Positions 1 to 9,582 of a stretch of DNA of 64,000 bases are shown here, in pieces. Numbering within the stretch: the first letter of the stretch is position 1; each line of letters starts with the position of its first letter. The DNA comes from Pseudomonadota bacterium. GTDB lineage: Bacteria > Pseudomonadota > Alphaproteobacteria > Caulobacterales > Caulobacteraceae. The notes beneath the pieces were generated by a model. That model made no database searches. It was not told where the DNA came from and saw only the letters and a program-made list of their open reading frames with translations. The stretch covers positions 62,001 to 126,000 of the forward strand of contig JAFECT010000004.1 of NCBI GenBank assembly GCA_018241995.1. Direction: 5' to 3'. The position numbers were made by a program, and so were the translations under genes.

Positions 1-1
1 G

Positions 2-499
2 GGCGACGCGCGCCTGTCGCTGCACAAGCAGCCGGCCGGCAAGTTCGACATCCTGGTGGTGGACGCCTTCTCGTCCGACAGCGTGCCGACGCACCTTCTG
101 ACCACGGAGGCCCTGCGCGAGTACCTGCGGGTGCTCAAGCCCAACGGCGTGGTGCTGCTGCACCTTTCCAACCGCAATCTCGAGATCACCTCGTCCTCCA
201 TCGCAACGGCGCGGGCGGTCGGCGCGCCGGTGCTGGCCCAGCTCTATATGGAGCCTGACGGCAGCTACTATCTGTGGGCTATCTCGACGGAAGCGGTGGT
301 TCTGGCCCGCTCGCCCGAGGCGTTGAAGGACTTCGCCGCCGATCCGCGCTGGCGTCAGGCGCCCAAGGTGAAGACCGCGCCCTGGACCGACGACTACACC
401 AACCTGATCGGGGCCCTGTGGCGGCACGCGACCCAGAAGCAGGTGGTGATCCCGCCGTCGCCGCCCCTGCCGGAGGACATCGCCAAGCCCAAGAGCTAG
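2..499 (+). CDS. Spermidine-synthase-like protein, C-terminal part
   Basis: The open frame runs in from the left edge, so the N-terminus is outside the window. The visible part reads GDARLSL, then FDILVVDAFSSDSVPTHLL and LKPNGVVLLHLSNRNL. This is the second half of the Rossmann methyltransferase-like domain found in spermidine synthases and especially in large fused membrane/spermidine synthase proteins. The asparagine after HLS and the DAF motif fit the substrate-binding end of that domain. True polyamine synthesis is not certain, because many of these fusions have no assigned substrate. Its TAG stop lies in a CTAG that also carries the stop of the convergent ispDF. Confidence 0.7.
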   Translation, partial: GDARLSLHKQPAGKFDILVVDAFSSDSVPTHLLTTEALREYLRVLKPNGVVLLHLSNRNLEITSSSIATARAVGAPVLAQLYMEPDGSYYLWAISTEAVVLARSPEALKDFAADPRWRQAPKVKTAPWTDDYTNLIGALWRHATQKQVVIPPSPPLPEDIAKPKS

Positions 500-1641
500 A
501 GCTCTATCGTCGCGACGGCCTGGGCCAACAGGCCCTCGCCGCGGCCGGTGAAGCCCATGCCTTCGGTGGTGGTGGCCTTCACGCTGACCGCGTCGAGCGC
601 CAGTCCCGCGATCTCGGCGATGCGGGCGCGCATGGCCTCGCGGTGCGGCTTGATCTTGGGCCGCTCACAGATCAGCGTGACGTCGAGATGGGCCACCTGG
701 CCGCCGACGGCCCGGACCAGGGCCACGGCGTGCGCCAGGAACCGATCTGACGACGCGCCCTTCCACTGCGGGTCCGATGGCGGGAAGTGGTCGCCGATGT
801 CGCCCTGGCCGAGCGCGCCCAGGACCGCGTCGGTAAGCGCATGAAGCCCGGCGTCGGCGTCGGAGTGGCCGATCAGCGTCTGGTCATGGTCGATGCGCAC
901 GCCGCACAGCCACACCGCCTCGCCAGGCCCCCAGCGGTGGGCGTCGATCCCCTGGCCAACGCGCACGCGGCGCGTCTGGCCCGCCAGAGCTTCGGCCATG
1001 GCGAAATCCTCCGGATAGGTGAGCTTCATCAGGCGCGGATCGCCGGGGATCAGGCGCACGCGCCCGCCCGCGCGCTCGACCACGGCCGCGTCGTCGGTGG
1101 GGGCCTCGCCCTCGGGGAAGCGGGCGTAGGCGGCGATCAGGGTGCTGCGCCGAAAGGCCTGGGGCGTCTGGGCGCGCCAGAGACCCTCGCGGGAAACCGT
1201 GTCGGCGATCAGGCCGTCCTCGCCGCGCTTCAGTGTATCGGCGACGGGCAGGGCGGGCATGGCGCCGTCGACGCCGTCCAGCGCGGCCAGCAGGGTGCGG
1301 ATGTGCTCAGGCTTGAGCAGGGGGCGGGCGGCGTCGTGCACCAGGACGGGGGCGTCGCTCTCGCTCGACAGGGCTTCGAGGCCGTTGCGCACCGAGCGGT
1401 CGCGCGTGGCGCCGCCTTCGACCAGGCTCACCCGCTCCAGATCTGAGAACACGACCCCCGCCTGGGTTTCACCGCCGGGGGCGATGACCACGATCACGCG
1501 CCGCGCCCCGGCCCTAAGCAGGGCCTCGACCGACCAGCGCGCCACGGGCTTGCCAGCCAGAGGGCGCCACTGCTTGGCGCCGCCGGCGCGCGAGCCGGAA
1601 CCGGCCGCCACCACCACTGCGTCGAAGGTCTGTTCGCTCAT
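496..1641 (-). CDS. ispDF: IspDF, bifunctional MEP cytidylyltransferase / MEcPP synthase
   Basis: Two consecutive enzymes of the non-mevalonate isoprenoid pathway are fused in one 381-residue protein. Residues about 1-225 are IspD (CTP + MEP to CDP-ME): the N-terminal glycine-rich AAGSGSRAGGAKQ loop and VHDAARP are visible. Residues about 226-381 are IspF, which cyclises CDP-ME 2-phosphate: GIDAHRW supplies the Asp/His zinc ligands, followed by GHSDADAGLHALTDA and GDIGDHFPP. The fusion is common in alphaproteobacteria. The gene is convergent with the upstream partial gene and shares a palindromic CTAG stop with it. It is divergent from dusB, with about 75 bp between them. Confidence 0.95.
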   Translation of the reverse strand: MSEQTFDAVVVAAGSGSRAGGAKQWRPLAGKPVARWSVEALLRAGARRVIVVIAPGGETQAGVVFSDLERVSLVEGGATRDRSVRNGLEALSSESDAPVLVHDAARPLLKPEHIRTLLAALDGVDGAMPALPVADTLKRGEDGLIADTVSREGLWRAQTPQAFRRSTLIAAYARFPEGEAPTDDAAVVERAGGRVRLIPGDPRLMKLTYPEDFAMAEALAGQTRRVRVGQGIDAHRWGPGEAVWLCGVRIDHDQTLIGHSDADAGLHALTDAVLGALGQGDIGDHFPPSDPQWKGASSDRFLAHAVALVRAVGGQVAHLDVTLICERPKIKPHREAMRARIAEIAGLALDAVSVKATTTEGMGFTGRGEGLLAQAVATIEL

Positions 1642-1717
1642 CGCCTGCGGCTATCGGGCAAGGATGCCGCAAGCGCAAGGCTGGACCTCGTGCGCCGGCT
1701 GAGCCAGAAACCCCGCG

Positions 1718-2749
1718 ATGGTTCAGACCCTTCGCATCGGCGACGTGGAGATCGGCGGCCGGGTGCTGATCGCGCCCATGACCGGCGTCAGCGACCTGCC
1801 GTTCCGGCGGGTGGCCTCGCGCCTGGGCGCGGCCTATGTCGCCACGGAGATGGTCGCCTGCGCAGAGCTGGCCCGCGGCCGGCCCGACGTGGTGCGCCGC
1901 GCCGCGGTGGGGGAGGGCCTGCCCCTGACCGTGATCCAGCTGGTCGGCCGTGACCCGCAGATGATCGCCGAAGGCGTGCGCATGGCCGACAAGGCGGGCG
2001 CCGATGTGGTGGACCTGAATTTCGGTTGCCCGGCCAAGGAGGTCACCGGCTCGCTGTCGGGCTCGGCGCTGATGCGCGACCTGGACCTGTGCGACCGGCT
2101 GATCGGCGCGGCGGTCGGGGCGACCCAGCGGCCGGTGACGGTGAAGATGCGCCTGGGCTGGGACGACGCCTCCAAGAACGCGCCGGAGCTGGCGGCGCGG
2201 GCCGAGGCGTTGGGGGTCAAGGCGGTGACGGTGCACGGCCGCACGCGCCAGCAGTTCTACAAGGGCCAGGCGGACTGGCGCGCGGTGGCGGCGGTCAAGC
2301 AGGCGGTCTCGATCCCGGTGATCGTCAACGGGGACATCCTGACGGCCGAGCATGCGCGCGCGGCGCTGCAGCAGTCCGGCGCCGACGCCCTGATGCTGGG
2401 GCGAGGGGTGTACGGCCGCCCGTGGCTTGCCTCGGCCATCGACCGAGCACTGGAGGGGCGTGACGCGGAGGCCGAACCAAGCGCGCAGGAGCGTCTGGGC
2501 CTGGTGCTGGACCACTATCGCGAGGCGCTGGCCTTCTATGCGGCCGGGCGTCGCGACGGCGACGCGCTGGGGCTGAAGATGTTCCGCAAGCACCTGGGTT
2601 GGTACGTCGAGCAGGCGCCCTGGCCGATGGACGCCGCCGCCAGGCGCGAAGCCAAGGCGCGCCTGTGCCGGCTGGAGACCCCGGTCGCAGTCGAGGCGGC
2701 CCTGACTGAGCTGTGGACCCGCGGCGAGGCGTTGGAAGCGGCGGCGTAG
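1718..2749 (+). CDS. dusB: tRNA-dihydrouridine synthase DusB
   Basis: This is an FMN-dependent TIM-barrel enzyme that reduces uridine to dihydrouridine in tRNA. At 343 residues it has the normal family length. [13 protein letters not shown] marks the FMN-binding first strand. [11 protein letters not shown] carries the catalytic cysteine, VKMRLGW and [12 protein letters not shown] are the phosphate and substrate loops, and VNGDI and LMLGRG complete the barrel. In alphaproteobacteria this gene (once called nifR3) usually heads the ntrBC-ntrYX locus. Here it is followed about 107 bp later directly by ntrY. Confidence 0.93.
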   Translation: MVQTLRIGDVEIGGRVLIAPMTGVSDLPFRRVASRLGAAYVATEMVACAELARGRPDVVRRAAVGEGLPLTVIQLVGRDPQMIAEGVRMADKAGADVVDLNFGCPAKEVTGSLSGSALMRDLDLCDRLIGAAVGATQRPVTVKMRLGWDDASKNAPELAARAEALGVKAVTVHGRTRQQFYKGQADWRAVAAVKQAVSIPVIVNGDILTAEHARAALQQSGADALMLGRGVYGRPWLASAIDRALEGRDAEAEPSAQERLGLVLDHYREALAFYAAGRRDGDALGLKMFRKHLGWYVEQAPWPMDAAARREAKARLCRLETPVAVEAALTELWTRGEALEAAA

Positions 2750-2856
2750 GCGTCACAGAGCGAACCTGTTCAGCTGAAGCGTTCCGGCCACAGGCCGCCT
2801 AACCGCGAGCGGCATCTGAGGCTGCGCCCCGACGTTCGACGCATCAAATCGGCCAC

Positions 2857-5115
2857 ATGGTTGTTGAAATCAGGGCACAGTCCGGCTTAGGGTTGGCGCC
2901 CATGCCGAAGCCCCTCGTGCGCAAGGACGCCGCCCCGGCGTCGCTGCTCCAGCGCTGGCCCCGCCCCACGCGGGCGCGCGCGGCGTTCGCGGCCGGCTTC
3001 GCCCTGGCCTGGGCGGTGACGGGGCTGGCGATCTGGCTGGTGGCGTCCGCGCCCGGCTCAGGCCCCATCGCGCCGGCCAGCCGCACCCTGCTGATCGTGC
3101 TGGGGCTGAACCTGCTGCTGATCCTGGCCCTGGCCTTCACGGTGGGGACGCGGGTGGTGCGGCTGGTGCGCCAAAGGACCGATGCGGGCGCGCGTCTGCA
3201 CCTTCGCTTCGTGATCCTGTTCGGGGGCGCCGCGGCGATCCCGGCAGTGATCGTGGCCTTGATCTTCGGCGTGCTGGTCACCCGCGGGGTGGAGAGCTGG
3301 TTCAGCAAGGACGTGCGCACCTCGGTCGAGAACGGCCGGGTGATCGGGCGCGACTATATCCAGGGCGTCTCGGACGAGATGACCTCGAACCTGCAGGCCA
3401 TGACCGGCGAGCTGCGCCAGATCCGGCCGCTGTTCTCCAATCGCATGGGCTTCTCCAACGCCCTGACGGCCCTGGCCGAGTTCCGGGGCTACACCGCGCT
3501 CTATCTGGTCAGCGGCGACGGCACGGTCCTGGCGCGCGGCGAGACGGCCAATGCGCCGCCCTATCTCGCGCCGCCCGCGTCCGCCCTGCAGACGGTGGCC
3601 TCAGGCGCCGCCGCCCCGGCCATGACCAAGGGGCCGGACGCGATCCGCACGCTCTATCCGATCCCCGACTACCCCAACATCTACCTCTATGTGGTCAAGC
3701 TGCTGCCCAACGGCATGGTGACTCGGCTGGAGAGCGCCAAGCGCGAGATCGACGCCTATACCGAGCGCGAGCGGGGCCGCGCGCGGGTGCAGTCGGCGTT
3801 CGGCCTGGCCTATCTGGAGACCGCGCTCCTGGTGCTGGTCGGCGCCGTGTGGCTGGGCATGGCGGCGGCGGGACAGATCTCCTCGCCCGTGGCGCGGCTG
3901 GTGCAGGCCGCGGACCGGGTGGCCGGCGGCGACCTCTCGGCGCGCGTGGACAGTGAGCGAGACCCGGCGGAAATCGCGGTATTGTCTCGTGCATTCAATC
4001 GGATGACGAGCGATCTTCAGGCGCAGCAAGAAGCCCTGAAGGCCGCCAGCCTTGAGGCGCAGGAGCGCCGCCGGTTCATCGAGACTGTGCTCTCGGGCGT
4101 CAGCGCCGGCGTGCTCGGCATCGGCGAGGATGGGCGGGTCTCGGCCGCCAACAGCCAGGCGCTCGCCCTGCTGGGCCTTGAGGAGCATGAGGCGCTCGGC
4201 AAGTCGCTGTCAAAGGCGGCGCCGGAGCTGGCCCAGGTGGTCAACAATGCGTCGGAGTTCGGCAGCGAGCAGGACGTGGATGTGACCCGCGATTCCGAGA
4301 CCCGGCGGCTGCGCGTGCGGGTGTCGGGCGCCGAGGCCGGCGGCATCGTGCTGACCTTCGACGACATCACCCGGCTGATGACCGCCCAGAGGAACGCCGC
4401 CTGGCGTGACGTGGCCCGCCGCATCGCCCACGAGATCAAGAACCCGCTGACCCCGATCCAGCTGTCGGCCGAGCGCCTGCGCCGCAAATACCGCGACCAA
4501 GTCAAGACCGACCTCGACACCTTCGACCGCTGCACCGACACCATCATCCGGCAGGTGGGCGACATCGGGCGGATGGTGGACGAGTTCTCGTCCTTCGCGC
4601 GGATGCCGGCGCCCAAGTTCGCGCCTGAGAACGCCGCGGAGCTGCTGCGCGCGGCGGTGTTCGCCCAGCGTGTGGCCAACCCGGACATCCAGCTCGACCT
4701 TCTGGACACCGCCCAGTCCGCAGCCTTCGTCGCCGACGGGCGCATGGTGGCCCAGGCCCTGACCAATGTGCTGAAGAACGCCGGCGAGGCGGTCGCCGCC
4801 AAGCGCGCCCAGAACCCCGACGCGCCCGCCCGCATGATCGCGCGGCTTGAGGAGGGCGAAGACGGCCTGACCTTCGTGGTCGAGGACGACGGCATCGGCC
4901 TGCCGACCAAGGATCGCGACCGGCTGACCGAACCCTATGTGACCACGCGTGAGAAGGGCACGGGCCTGGGCCTGGCCATCGTCAAACGCATCTGTGAGGA
5001 CCACGGCGGCGAGCTCCTGCTCGGCGACGCGGTGGAATTGTCCGGCGCCCGGGTGGCCATGCGCTTTCCCCGGGCGCGAAAGGCGGCGGCCGACGCCTCC
5101 GCCACAGCGGCTTAG
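2857..5115 (+). CDS. ntrY: NtrY-type sensor histidine kinase
   Basis: This is the membrane kinase partner of NtrX, linked in related bacteria to nitrogen, redox and envelope responses. Three hydrophobic segments lie in residues 40-145 and a fourth near 315-340. An extracytoplasmic sensor region lies between the third and fourth. A HAMP domain (SSPVARLVQAADRVAGGDL), a PAS-like region and the HisKA box RRIAHEIKNPLTP (His at about 525) follow. The ATPase has NVLKNAGEA, DDGIGLP and GTGLGLAIVK. The start is uncertain: an ATG at 2902 (MPKPLVRKD) is an alternative with a TTGAAA-N17-TTAGGG promoter-like pair just before it. Only 9 bp separate it from ntrX. Confidence 0.92.
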   Translation: MVVEIRAQSGLGLAPMPKPLVRKDAAPASLLQRWPRPTRARAAFAAGFALAWAVTGLAIWLVASAPGSGPIAPASRTLLIVLGLNLLLILALAFTVGTRVVRLVRQRTDAGARLHLRFVILFGGAAAIPAVIVALIFGVLVTRGVESWFSKDVRTSVENGRVIGRDYIQGVSDEMTSNLQAMTGELRQIRPLFSNRMGFSNALTALAEFRGYTALYLVSGDGTVLARGETANAPPYLAPPASALQTVASGAAAPAMTKGPDAIRTLYPIPDYPNIYLYVVKLLPNGMVTRLESAKREIDAYTERERGRARVQSAFGLAYLETALLVLVGAVWLGMAAAGQISSPVARLVQAADRVAGGDLSARVDSERDPAEIAVLSRAFNRMTSDLQAQQEALKAASLEAQERRRFIETVLSGVSAGVLGIGEDGRVSAANSQALALLGLEEHEALGKSLSKAAPELAQVVNNASEFGSEQDVDVTRDSETRRLRVRVSGAEAGGIVLTFDDITRLMTAQRNAAWRDVARRIAHEIKNPLTPIQLSAERLRRKYRDQVKTDLDTFDRCTDTIIRQVGDIGRMVDEFSSFARMPAPKFAPENAAELLRAAVFAQRVANPDIQLDLLDTAQSAAFVADGRMVAQALTNVLKNAGEAVAAKRAQNPDAPARMIARLEEGEDGLTFVVEDDGIGLPTKDRDRLTEPYVTTREKGTGLGLAIVKRICEDHGGELLLGDAVELSGARVAMRFPRARKAAADASATAA

Positions 5116-5124
5116 AGGATCTGC

Positions 5125-6531
5125 ATGAAAAGCCCGATGGGCGCTGACATTCTGGTGGTGGACGACGAGGCGGACATCCGCGAACTCGTCTCCGGCATCC
5201 TGCAAGACGAAGGCTATGCGGTCCGCACCGCCGCCGACTCCGACGCGGCCCTCGCCGCGTTCCGGGCCCGGAAGCCGTCGCTCCTGATCCTGGACATCTG
5301 GATGCAGGGCGGCGGCCTGGACGGCCTTGAGCTGCTAGACATCGTCAAGGAGCTCGACCCAGACATGCCGGTGGTGATGATCTCCGGTCACGGCAACATC
5401 GAGACCGCGGTCACCGCCATCCAGAAGGGCGCCTACGACTTCCTGGAGAAGCCGTTCAAGTCCGACCGGCTGTTGCTGATCGTCGAACGCGCCATCGAGA
5501 CGGCGGGGCTGAAGCGCGAGAACAAGCGCCTGCGCGCCAAGGCCTTCGTGCCGGACGGCCTGATCGGCAAGTCGGCCGCGGCCCAGACCCTGCGCTCGAC
5601 CGTGGCCAAGGTGGCTCCGGCCAACAGCCGCATCCTGATCGCCGGCCCTCCGGGCTCGGGCAAGGAGTTGGTGGCGCGGCTGATCCATGACGCCAGTCCC
5701 CGCGCGCGGGCCGAATTCGTAGCCATCTCGGCCGCCGGCATGACGCCCGAGCGCCTGGACGCGGAGCTGTTCGGCGAGGAAGGCGAGGGCGGACGGCCCA
5801 AGAAGATCGGCGTGTTCGAACGCGCCCACGGCGGCACCCTCTATCTCGACGAAGTGGCCGACATGCCGCGCGAGAGCCAGAGCCGCATCCTGCGCATCCT
5901 GGTCGAGCAGCGCTTCCGCCGCGTCGGCGGCGACAACGACGTGCAGGTGGACGTGCGGGTGATCTCGTCATCGTCGAAGGACCTGCGCGAGGAGATCGCG
6001 TCGGGCCGCTTCCGCGAAGACCTGTTCCATCGCCTGAACGTGGTGCCGATCCGTGTGCCCGGCCTGGCCGAGCGCCGCGAGGACATCGCCGAGCTGGTCG
6101 ACTATTTCATTGATCGGATTTCGGAGGCGCAGGGTCTGCCCAAGCGCAAGCTGGGCGACGATGCGGTGGCGACCCTGCAGGTGCACGCCTGGCCCGGCAA
6201 CGTGCGCCAGCTGAGGAACAACATCGAGCGGCTCTTGATCCTGGCCACCGGCGACCCGAACGAGCCGATCACCGCCGAGATGCTGCCGACAGAGGTGGCC
6301 CAGGCCGGCTCGGCCGGGTCGGTGGGGCCGGAGCGGATCATTGCGCTGCCGCTGCGCGACGCGCGTGAGGTGTTCGAGCGGGAGTACCTGTCGGCCCAGA
6401 TCCTGCGCTTCGGCGGGAACATCTCGCGCACGGCGGCCTTCATCGGGATGGAGCGCTCGGCCCTGCACAGGAAGCTGAAGTCGCTGGGGGTTGCGCCTGC
6501 CCGGTCTGGCGAGGACGACGAGGAGGACTGA
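5125..6531 (+). CDS. ntrX: NtrX, AAA+ response regulator
   Basis: The 468-residue NtrC-like regulator is phosphorylated by NtrY. It has an N-terminal receiver (VVDDEAD, phospho-acceptor Asp57 in LLILDIWM, lysine in LEKPFK). The AAA+ domain has Walker A GPPGSGKE and Walker B GGTLYLDE, plus RVISSSSKDL and FREDLFHRLNVVPI. The C-terminus is a Fis-type helix-turn-helix (GNISRTAAFIGMERSALHRKL). The sigma-54 contact motif GAFTGA is missing: after LFGEE the chain reads GEGGRPKKIGVFE. From memory, other alphaproteobacterial NtrX proteins also lack it, so it probably does not act as a classical sigma-54 activator. Its TGA overlaps the next ATG by one base. Confidence 0.93.
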   Translation: MKSPMGADILVVDDEADIRELVSGILQDEGYAVRTAADSDAALAAFRARKPSLLILDIWMQGGGLDGLELLDIVKELDPDMPVVMISGHGNIETAVTAIQKGAYDFLEKPFKSDRLLLIVERAIETAGLKRENKRLRAKAFVPDGLIGKSAAAQTLRSTVAKVAPANSRILIAGPPGSGKELVARLIHDASPRARAEFVAISAAGMTPERLDAELFGEEGEGGRPKKIGVFERAHGGTLYLDEVADMPRESQSRILRILVEQRFRRVGGDNDVQVDVRVISSSSKDLREEIASGRFREDLFHRLNVVPIRVPGLAERREDIAELVDYFIDRISEAQGLPKRKLGDDAVATLQVHAWPGNVRQLRNNIERLLILATGDPNEPITAEMLPTEVAQAGSAGSVGPERIIALPLRDAREVFEREYLSAQILRFGGNISRTAAFIGMERSALHRKLKSLGVAPARSGEDDEED

Positions 6532-7394
6532 TGTCGCGCCAGGCCTATGTGAACGGCCACTTCTATGCCCACGGCGACGCCATGGTGCATGTGGAGGACC
6601 GGGGCTTTCAGTTCGCCGACGGGGTCTATGAGGTCTGGGCCGTGTTCGACGGCAAGCTCGCCGACTTCAAGGGCCACATGGACCGCCTGGAGCGCAGCCT
6701 GGATGAACTGCGCATCGACCGGCCGATGAGCCGGGCGGCCCTGACCAATGTGCTGCGCGAGACCGTGCGCCGGAACCGGGTGCGAGACGGCCTGTGCTAC
6801 ATCCAGATCACCCGCGGCCAGGCTCGGCGCGACCATCCGTTCCCCGACCCGCCCGTGGCGCCCAGCCTGATCGTCACCAGCCGCAGCGTCGACCAGGCTT
6901 CGGCGGCGGCGAAAGCGCTGAAGGGCGTGGCCGTGGTCACCGTGCCCGAGACCCGCTGGGCGCGGTGCGACATCAAGAGCGTGGCGTTGCTGCCCAACAT
7001 CCTGGCCAAGCAGGCGGCCAAGGAGAAGGGCGCGGCGGAGGCGTGGTTCGTTGACGACCTGGGCCTGGTCACCGAAGGCTCGTCCACCAACGCCTGGATC
7101 GTGGACTCCGAGGGCGTGCTGCGCACCCGCGACACCAACGCCAACATCCTGCGCGGCATCACGCGGCACAACCTGATCGACCTGGCCCACGAGGCCGGGA
7201 TCGAGGTCAGCCAGCGGCCGTTCTCGGTCGAGGAGGCCAAGCAGGCGAAGGAGGCCTTCTTCACCGCGGCCTCGGCCTTCGTCATGCCGGTGATTTCGGT
7301 GGACGGGACGAAAATCGGCGACGGAAAGCCCGGTCCCATCACGTCCAAGCTACGCACGATCTACCTCGAAAACGCCCGCAGCGCGGCGGTCTGA
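6531..7394 (+). CDS. Class IV PLP aminotransferase, D-amino-acid type
   Basis: A 287-residue fold-type IV aminotransferase resembling D-alanine aminotransferase and branched-chain aminotransferase. Visible features are FQFADGVYEVWAVFDG near the N-terminus, the PLP lysine in RCDIKSVALLPN, and the cofactor-binding EGSSTNAW and ILRGITR. A D-amino-acid aminotransferase is commonly found between ntrX and hfq in Caulobacter relatives, which supports the call. The substrate (D-Ala/D-Glu versus branched-chain) cannot be fixed by reading alone. The start overlaps the ntrX stop (TGATG), so translation is probably coupled. Confidence 0.85.
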   Translation: MSRQAYVNGHFYAHGDAMVHVEDRGFQFADGVYEVWAVFDGKLADFKGHMDRLERSLDELRIDRPMSRAALTNVLRETVRRNRVRDGLCYIQITRGQARRDHPFPDPPVAPSLIVTSRSVDQASAAAKALKGVAVVTVPETRWARCDIKSVALLPNILAKQAAKEKGAAEAWFVDDLGLVTEGSSTNAWIVDSEGVLRTRDTNANILRGITRHNLIDLAHEAGIEVSQRPFSVEEAKQAKEAFFTAASAFVMPVISVDGTKIGDGKPGPITSKLRTIYLENARSAAV

Positions 7395-7504
7395 GGCAAA
7401 GTTCGCGTAACGGCGGTTGCAGGGGCATACCCCTGACGCCTATTTGAGAGACTGTGTGTGGGGGCGCTGGGTCCTCGACAATGAAAACAATAAGGGGCGA
7501 CGCC

Positions 7505-7756
7505 GTGTCCCAAGAGAAAAAGCAGAACCTTCAAGACACCTTCCTCAACAGCGTTCGTAAGTCGAAGACGCCGCTCACCATCTTCCTGGTGAACGGGGTC
7601 AAGCTGCAGGGCGTGGTGACCTGGTTCGATAACTTCTGCGTGCTGCTGCGCCGGGACGGTCAGTCCCAACTGGTCTACAAGCACGCGATCTCGACCATCA
7701 TGCCCTCGCAGCCGGTTCAGCTCTACGAGCCCGATTCCGAAAACGGCGAAGATTGA
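7505..7756 (+). CDS. hfq: RNA chaperone Hfq
   Basis: The product is an Sm-like hexameric RNA-binding protein for sRNA-mRNA pairing. The reading gives 83 residues with Sm1 ([20 protein letters not shown]) and Sm2 ([11 protein letters not shown], the YKHAI motif that binds U-rich RNA). I chose the GTG at 7505 because AAGGGG lies about 8 bases upstream and homologues begin with a short [11 protein letters not shown]. The frame is open further up, with an ATG at 7481. The stop overlaps the hflX start by 4 bp, the conserved hfq-hflX pairing. Confidence 0.96.
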   Translation: MSQEKKQNLQDTFLNSVRKSKTPLTIFLVNGVKLQGVVTWFDNFCVLLRRDGQSQLVYKHAISTIMPSQPVQLYEPDSENGED

Positions 7757-9090
7757 CCGACAGATTCATCGACCACGCCCCGCCCGTCGAGGTCGCGGTC
7801 GTCATCCATCCCGAAGCGCCTGACGACAAGCGCCTCCGCCACGCGGAGGCCCGGTTGCAGGAGGCGGTCGGCCTGTCTCTCGCGCTCGACCTGGACGTCC
7901 GCGCGGCCGAGGCCGTGCGCCTGCGCAAACTGACGCCCGCGACCCTGTTCGGGGCCGGCAAGGTGGAGGAGATCGCCGCGATCTGCCGCAGCGTGGACGC
8001 CACCATCGTGGTGATCGACGACAGCCTGACGCCGGTCCAGCAGAGGAACCTTGAGAAAGCCTGGGGGGTGAAGGTCATCGACCGCACCGGGCTGATCCTG
8101 GAGATCTTCGCGCGGCGCGCCCGGACCGGGGAGGGCAAGCTGCAGGTGGAGCTGGCCCGGCTCGACTATGAGCGCTCGCGCCTAGTGCGCACCTGGACCC
8201 ACCTGGAACGCCAGCGCGGCGGCCTCTCCAAGACCGGCGGCCCGGGCGAAACCCAGATCGAACTCGACCGGCGCCAGATCGCCGACCGCATCGCGCGGCT
8301 GAAGCTGGAGCTGGAGGAGGTGCGCCGTACGCGCAGCCTGCACCGCGCGGCTCGAAAGCGCGTGCCGTTCCCGACCGTGGCCCTGGTCGGCTACACCAAC
8401 GCCGGCAAGTCGACCCTGTTCAACCGCCTGACCCGTTCCGAAGTCCTGGCCAAGGACATGCTGTTCGCGACACTGGACCCGACGCTCCGCACCGTGAAGC
8501 TGCCTCGCGGGCGCTCGGCCATTGTGTCCGACACGGTGGGCTTCATCTCCGACTTGCCGCACGAGCTGGTCGAGGCCTTCCGCGCCACCCTGGAAGAGGT
8601 GCGCGAGGCGGACGTGGTGCTGCACGTGCGCGATATCTCCGCCGCCGACACCGAGGCTGAGGCCAAGGACGTCTATGAGGTGCTGGCCCAGATCCCCGCC
8701 GCCGAGGGCAAGCGCCAGTTGATGCTGGAGGTCTGGAACAAGATCGACCTGTTGCCCGAGGACGACCGCTCCGTCGTGCGCGCCCGCGCCATCCGCGCCG
8801 GCGAGAAGGACGGCCCGCCAGCCGTGCCGGTCTCGGCCATTACCGGGGAGGGGATCGACGATCTGCGCGAAGCCATCGCCGACCTGGTGGACGATGCCCC
8901 GGAGATCGAGGCGCGGGTGCCGGCCGGCGACGGCGAGGCCCTGGCATGGCTGTATCAGAACGGCCGCGTCACCGAGCGCAACGACCACGAGGACGGCTCG
9001 GTCTCGCTGACCGTCAGGCTGGACGACCAGGCGCTGGGGCGGTTCGAGCGGCTGTTCCCCGAGGCGCGGCTGCTGAACGCGGCGCAGTAG
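7753..9090 (+). CDS. hflX: GTPase HflX
   Basis: A 445-residue ribosome-associated GTPase involved in rescue or splitting of stalled ribosomes. It has the N-terminal HflX domain ([16 protein letters not shown], the [19 protein letters not shown] region, and [13 protein letters not shown]). A coiled-coil linker and the G domain follow: G1 [10 protein letters not shown]3 [11 protein letters not shown]4 NKIDLL and G5 VSAITGEG. The start is an unusual TTG inside the hfq stop region (TTGA overlap), typical of translational coupling. A later start would cut into the conserved domain only slightly and cannot be excluded. Confidence 0.94.
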   Translation: MTDRFIDHAPPVEVAVVIHPEAPDDKRLRHAEARLQEAVGLSLALDLDVRAAEAVRLRKLTPATLFGAGKVEEIAAICRSVDATIVVIDDSLTPVQQRNLEKAWGVKVIDRTGLILEIFARRARTGEGKLQVELARLDYERSRLVRTWTHLERQRGGLSKTGGPGETQIELDRRQIADRIARLKLELEEVRRTRSLHRAARKRVPFPTVALVGYTNAGKSTLFNRLTRSEVLAKDMLFATLDPTLRTVKLPRGRSAIVSDTVGFISDLPHELVEAFRATLEEVREADVVLHVRDISAADTEAEAKDVYEVLAQIPAAEGKRQLMLEVWNKIDLLPEDDRSVVRARAIRAGEKDGPPAVPVSAITGEGIDDLREAIADLVDDAPEIEARVPAGDGEALAWLYQNGRVTERNDHEDGSVSLTVRLDDQALGRFERLFPEARLLNAAQ

Positions 9091-9180
9091 GCGAGCCTGC
9101 GACGCGAACGCGGTTGCCGGGCGGCGGCGCTTGCGACATGGTCCGCGCCCCGGAACGTGCCGGGCGGAGACAGAGAATCC

Positions 9181-9576
9181 ATGCGTATCGCGACCCTGGC
9201 GCCTGTGGCGTTGCTTATCCTCGGCGCCTGGGCCGGGACCGCCTCGGCCAAGCCCGAGAGCCTGCAGATCACCCTGGACGGCACGACCCCGGTCAACTGG
9301 CGCTGGATCGCGGCGCCGGACGGCACCCAGGTCGCCTCGTTCCTGCGCGAGCAGGTGTCGCAGGCCGCGCGCTCGACCGGCATGGCCAAGCTGGAATGCG
9401 CTATCGGCAAGGACCAGCACGTCGGCGACTGCAAGGTGCTGGAAGAGACCGCCGGCGCCAACATCGGCGAAGCGATCATGCACCTGACCCACACCTACAA
9501 GGCCGCCAGCAAGGACGCCGCCGGCGCCCCGACCGTGGGCCACAAGGTCTATTTCACCTACGACGCCAAGAGCTGA
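9181..9576 (+). CDS. Secreted protein with possible TonB-C-like domain
   Basis: A 131-residue protein with a clear signal peptide (MRIATLAPVALLILGAWAGTASAKP). The mature part has the pattern AKLECAIGKDQHVGDCKVL, then IGEAIMHL and VGHKVYFTYDAKS. This resembles the TonB C-terminal-like fold of short alphaproteobacterial periplasmic proteins (x-C-x-V-x-xG-x-L-x-x-C). The two cysteines could form a disulfide. The ATG at 9181 gives an intact signal peptide; an in-frame start at 9157 would only add MPGGDRES. The fold call is by eye. Confidence 0.6.
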   Translation: MRIATLAPVALLILGAWAGTASAKPESLQITLDGTTPVNWRWIAAPDGTQVASFLREQVSQAARSTGMAKLECAIGKDQHVGDCKVLEETAGANIGEAIMHLTHTYKAASKDAAGAPTVGHKVYFTYDAKS

Positions 9577-9582
9577 TCGGGC

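Noticed and set aside
274..750. Long open frame on the + strand overlapping ispDF and the end of the first gene
   Set aside because: High-GC DNA gives long shadow frames. It has low-complexity, Ala/Gly/Arg-rich translation without motifs and lies across two well-supported genes.
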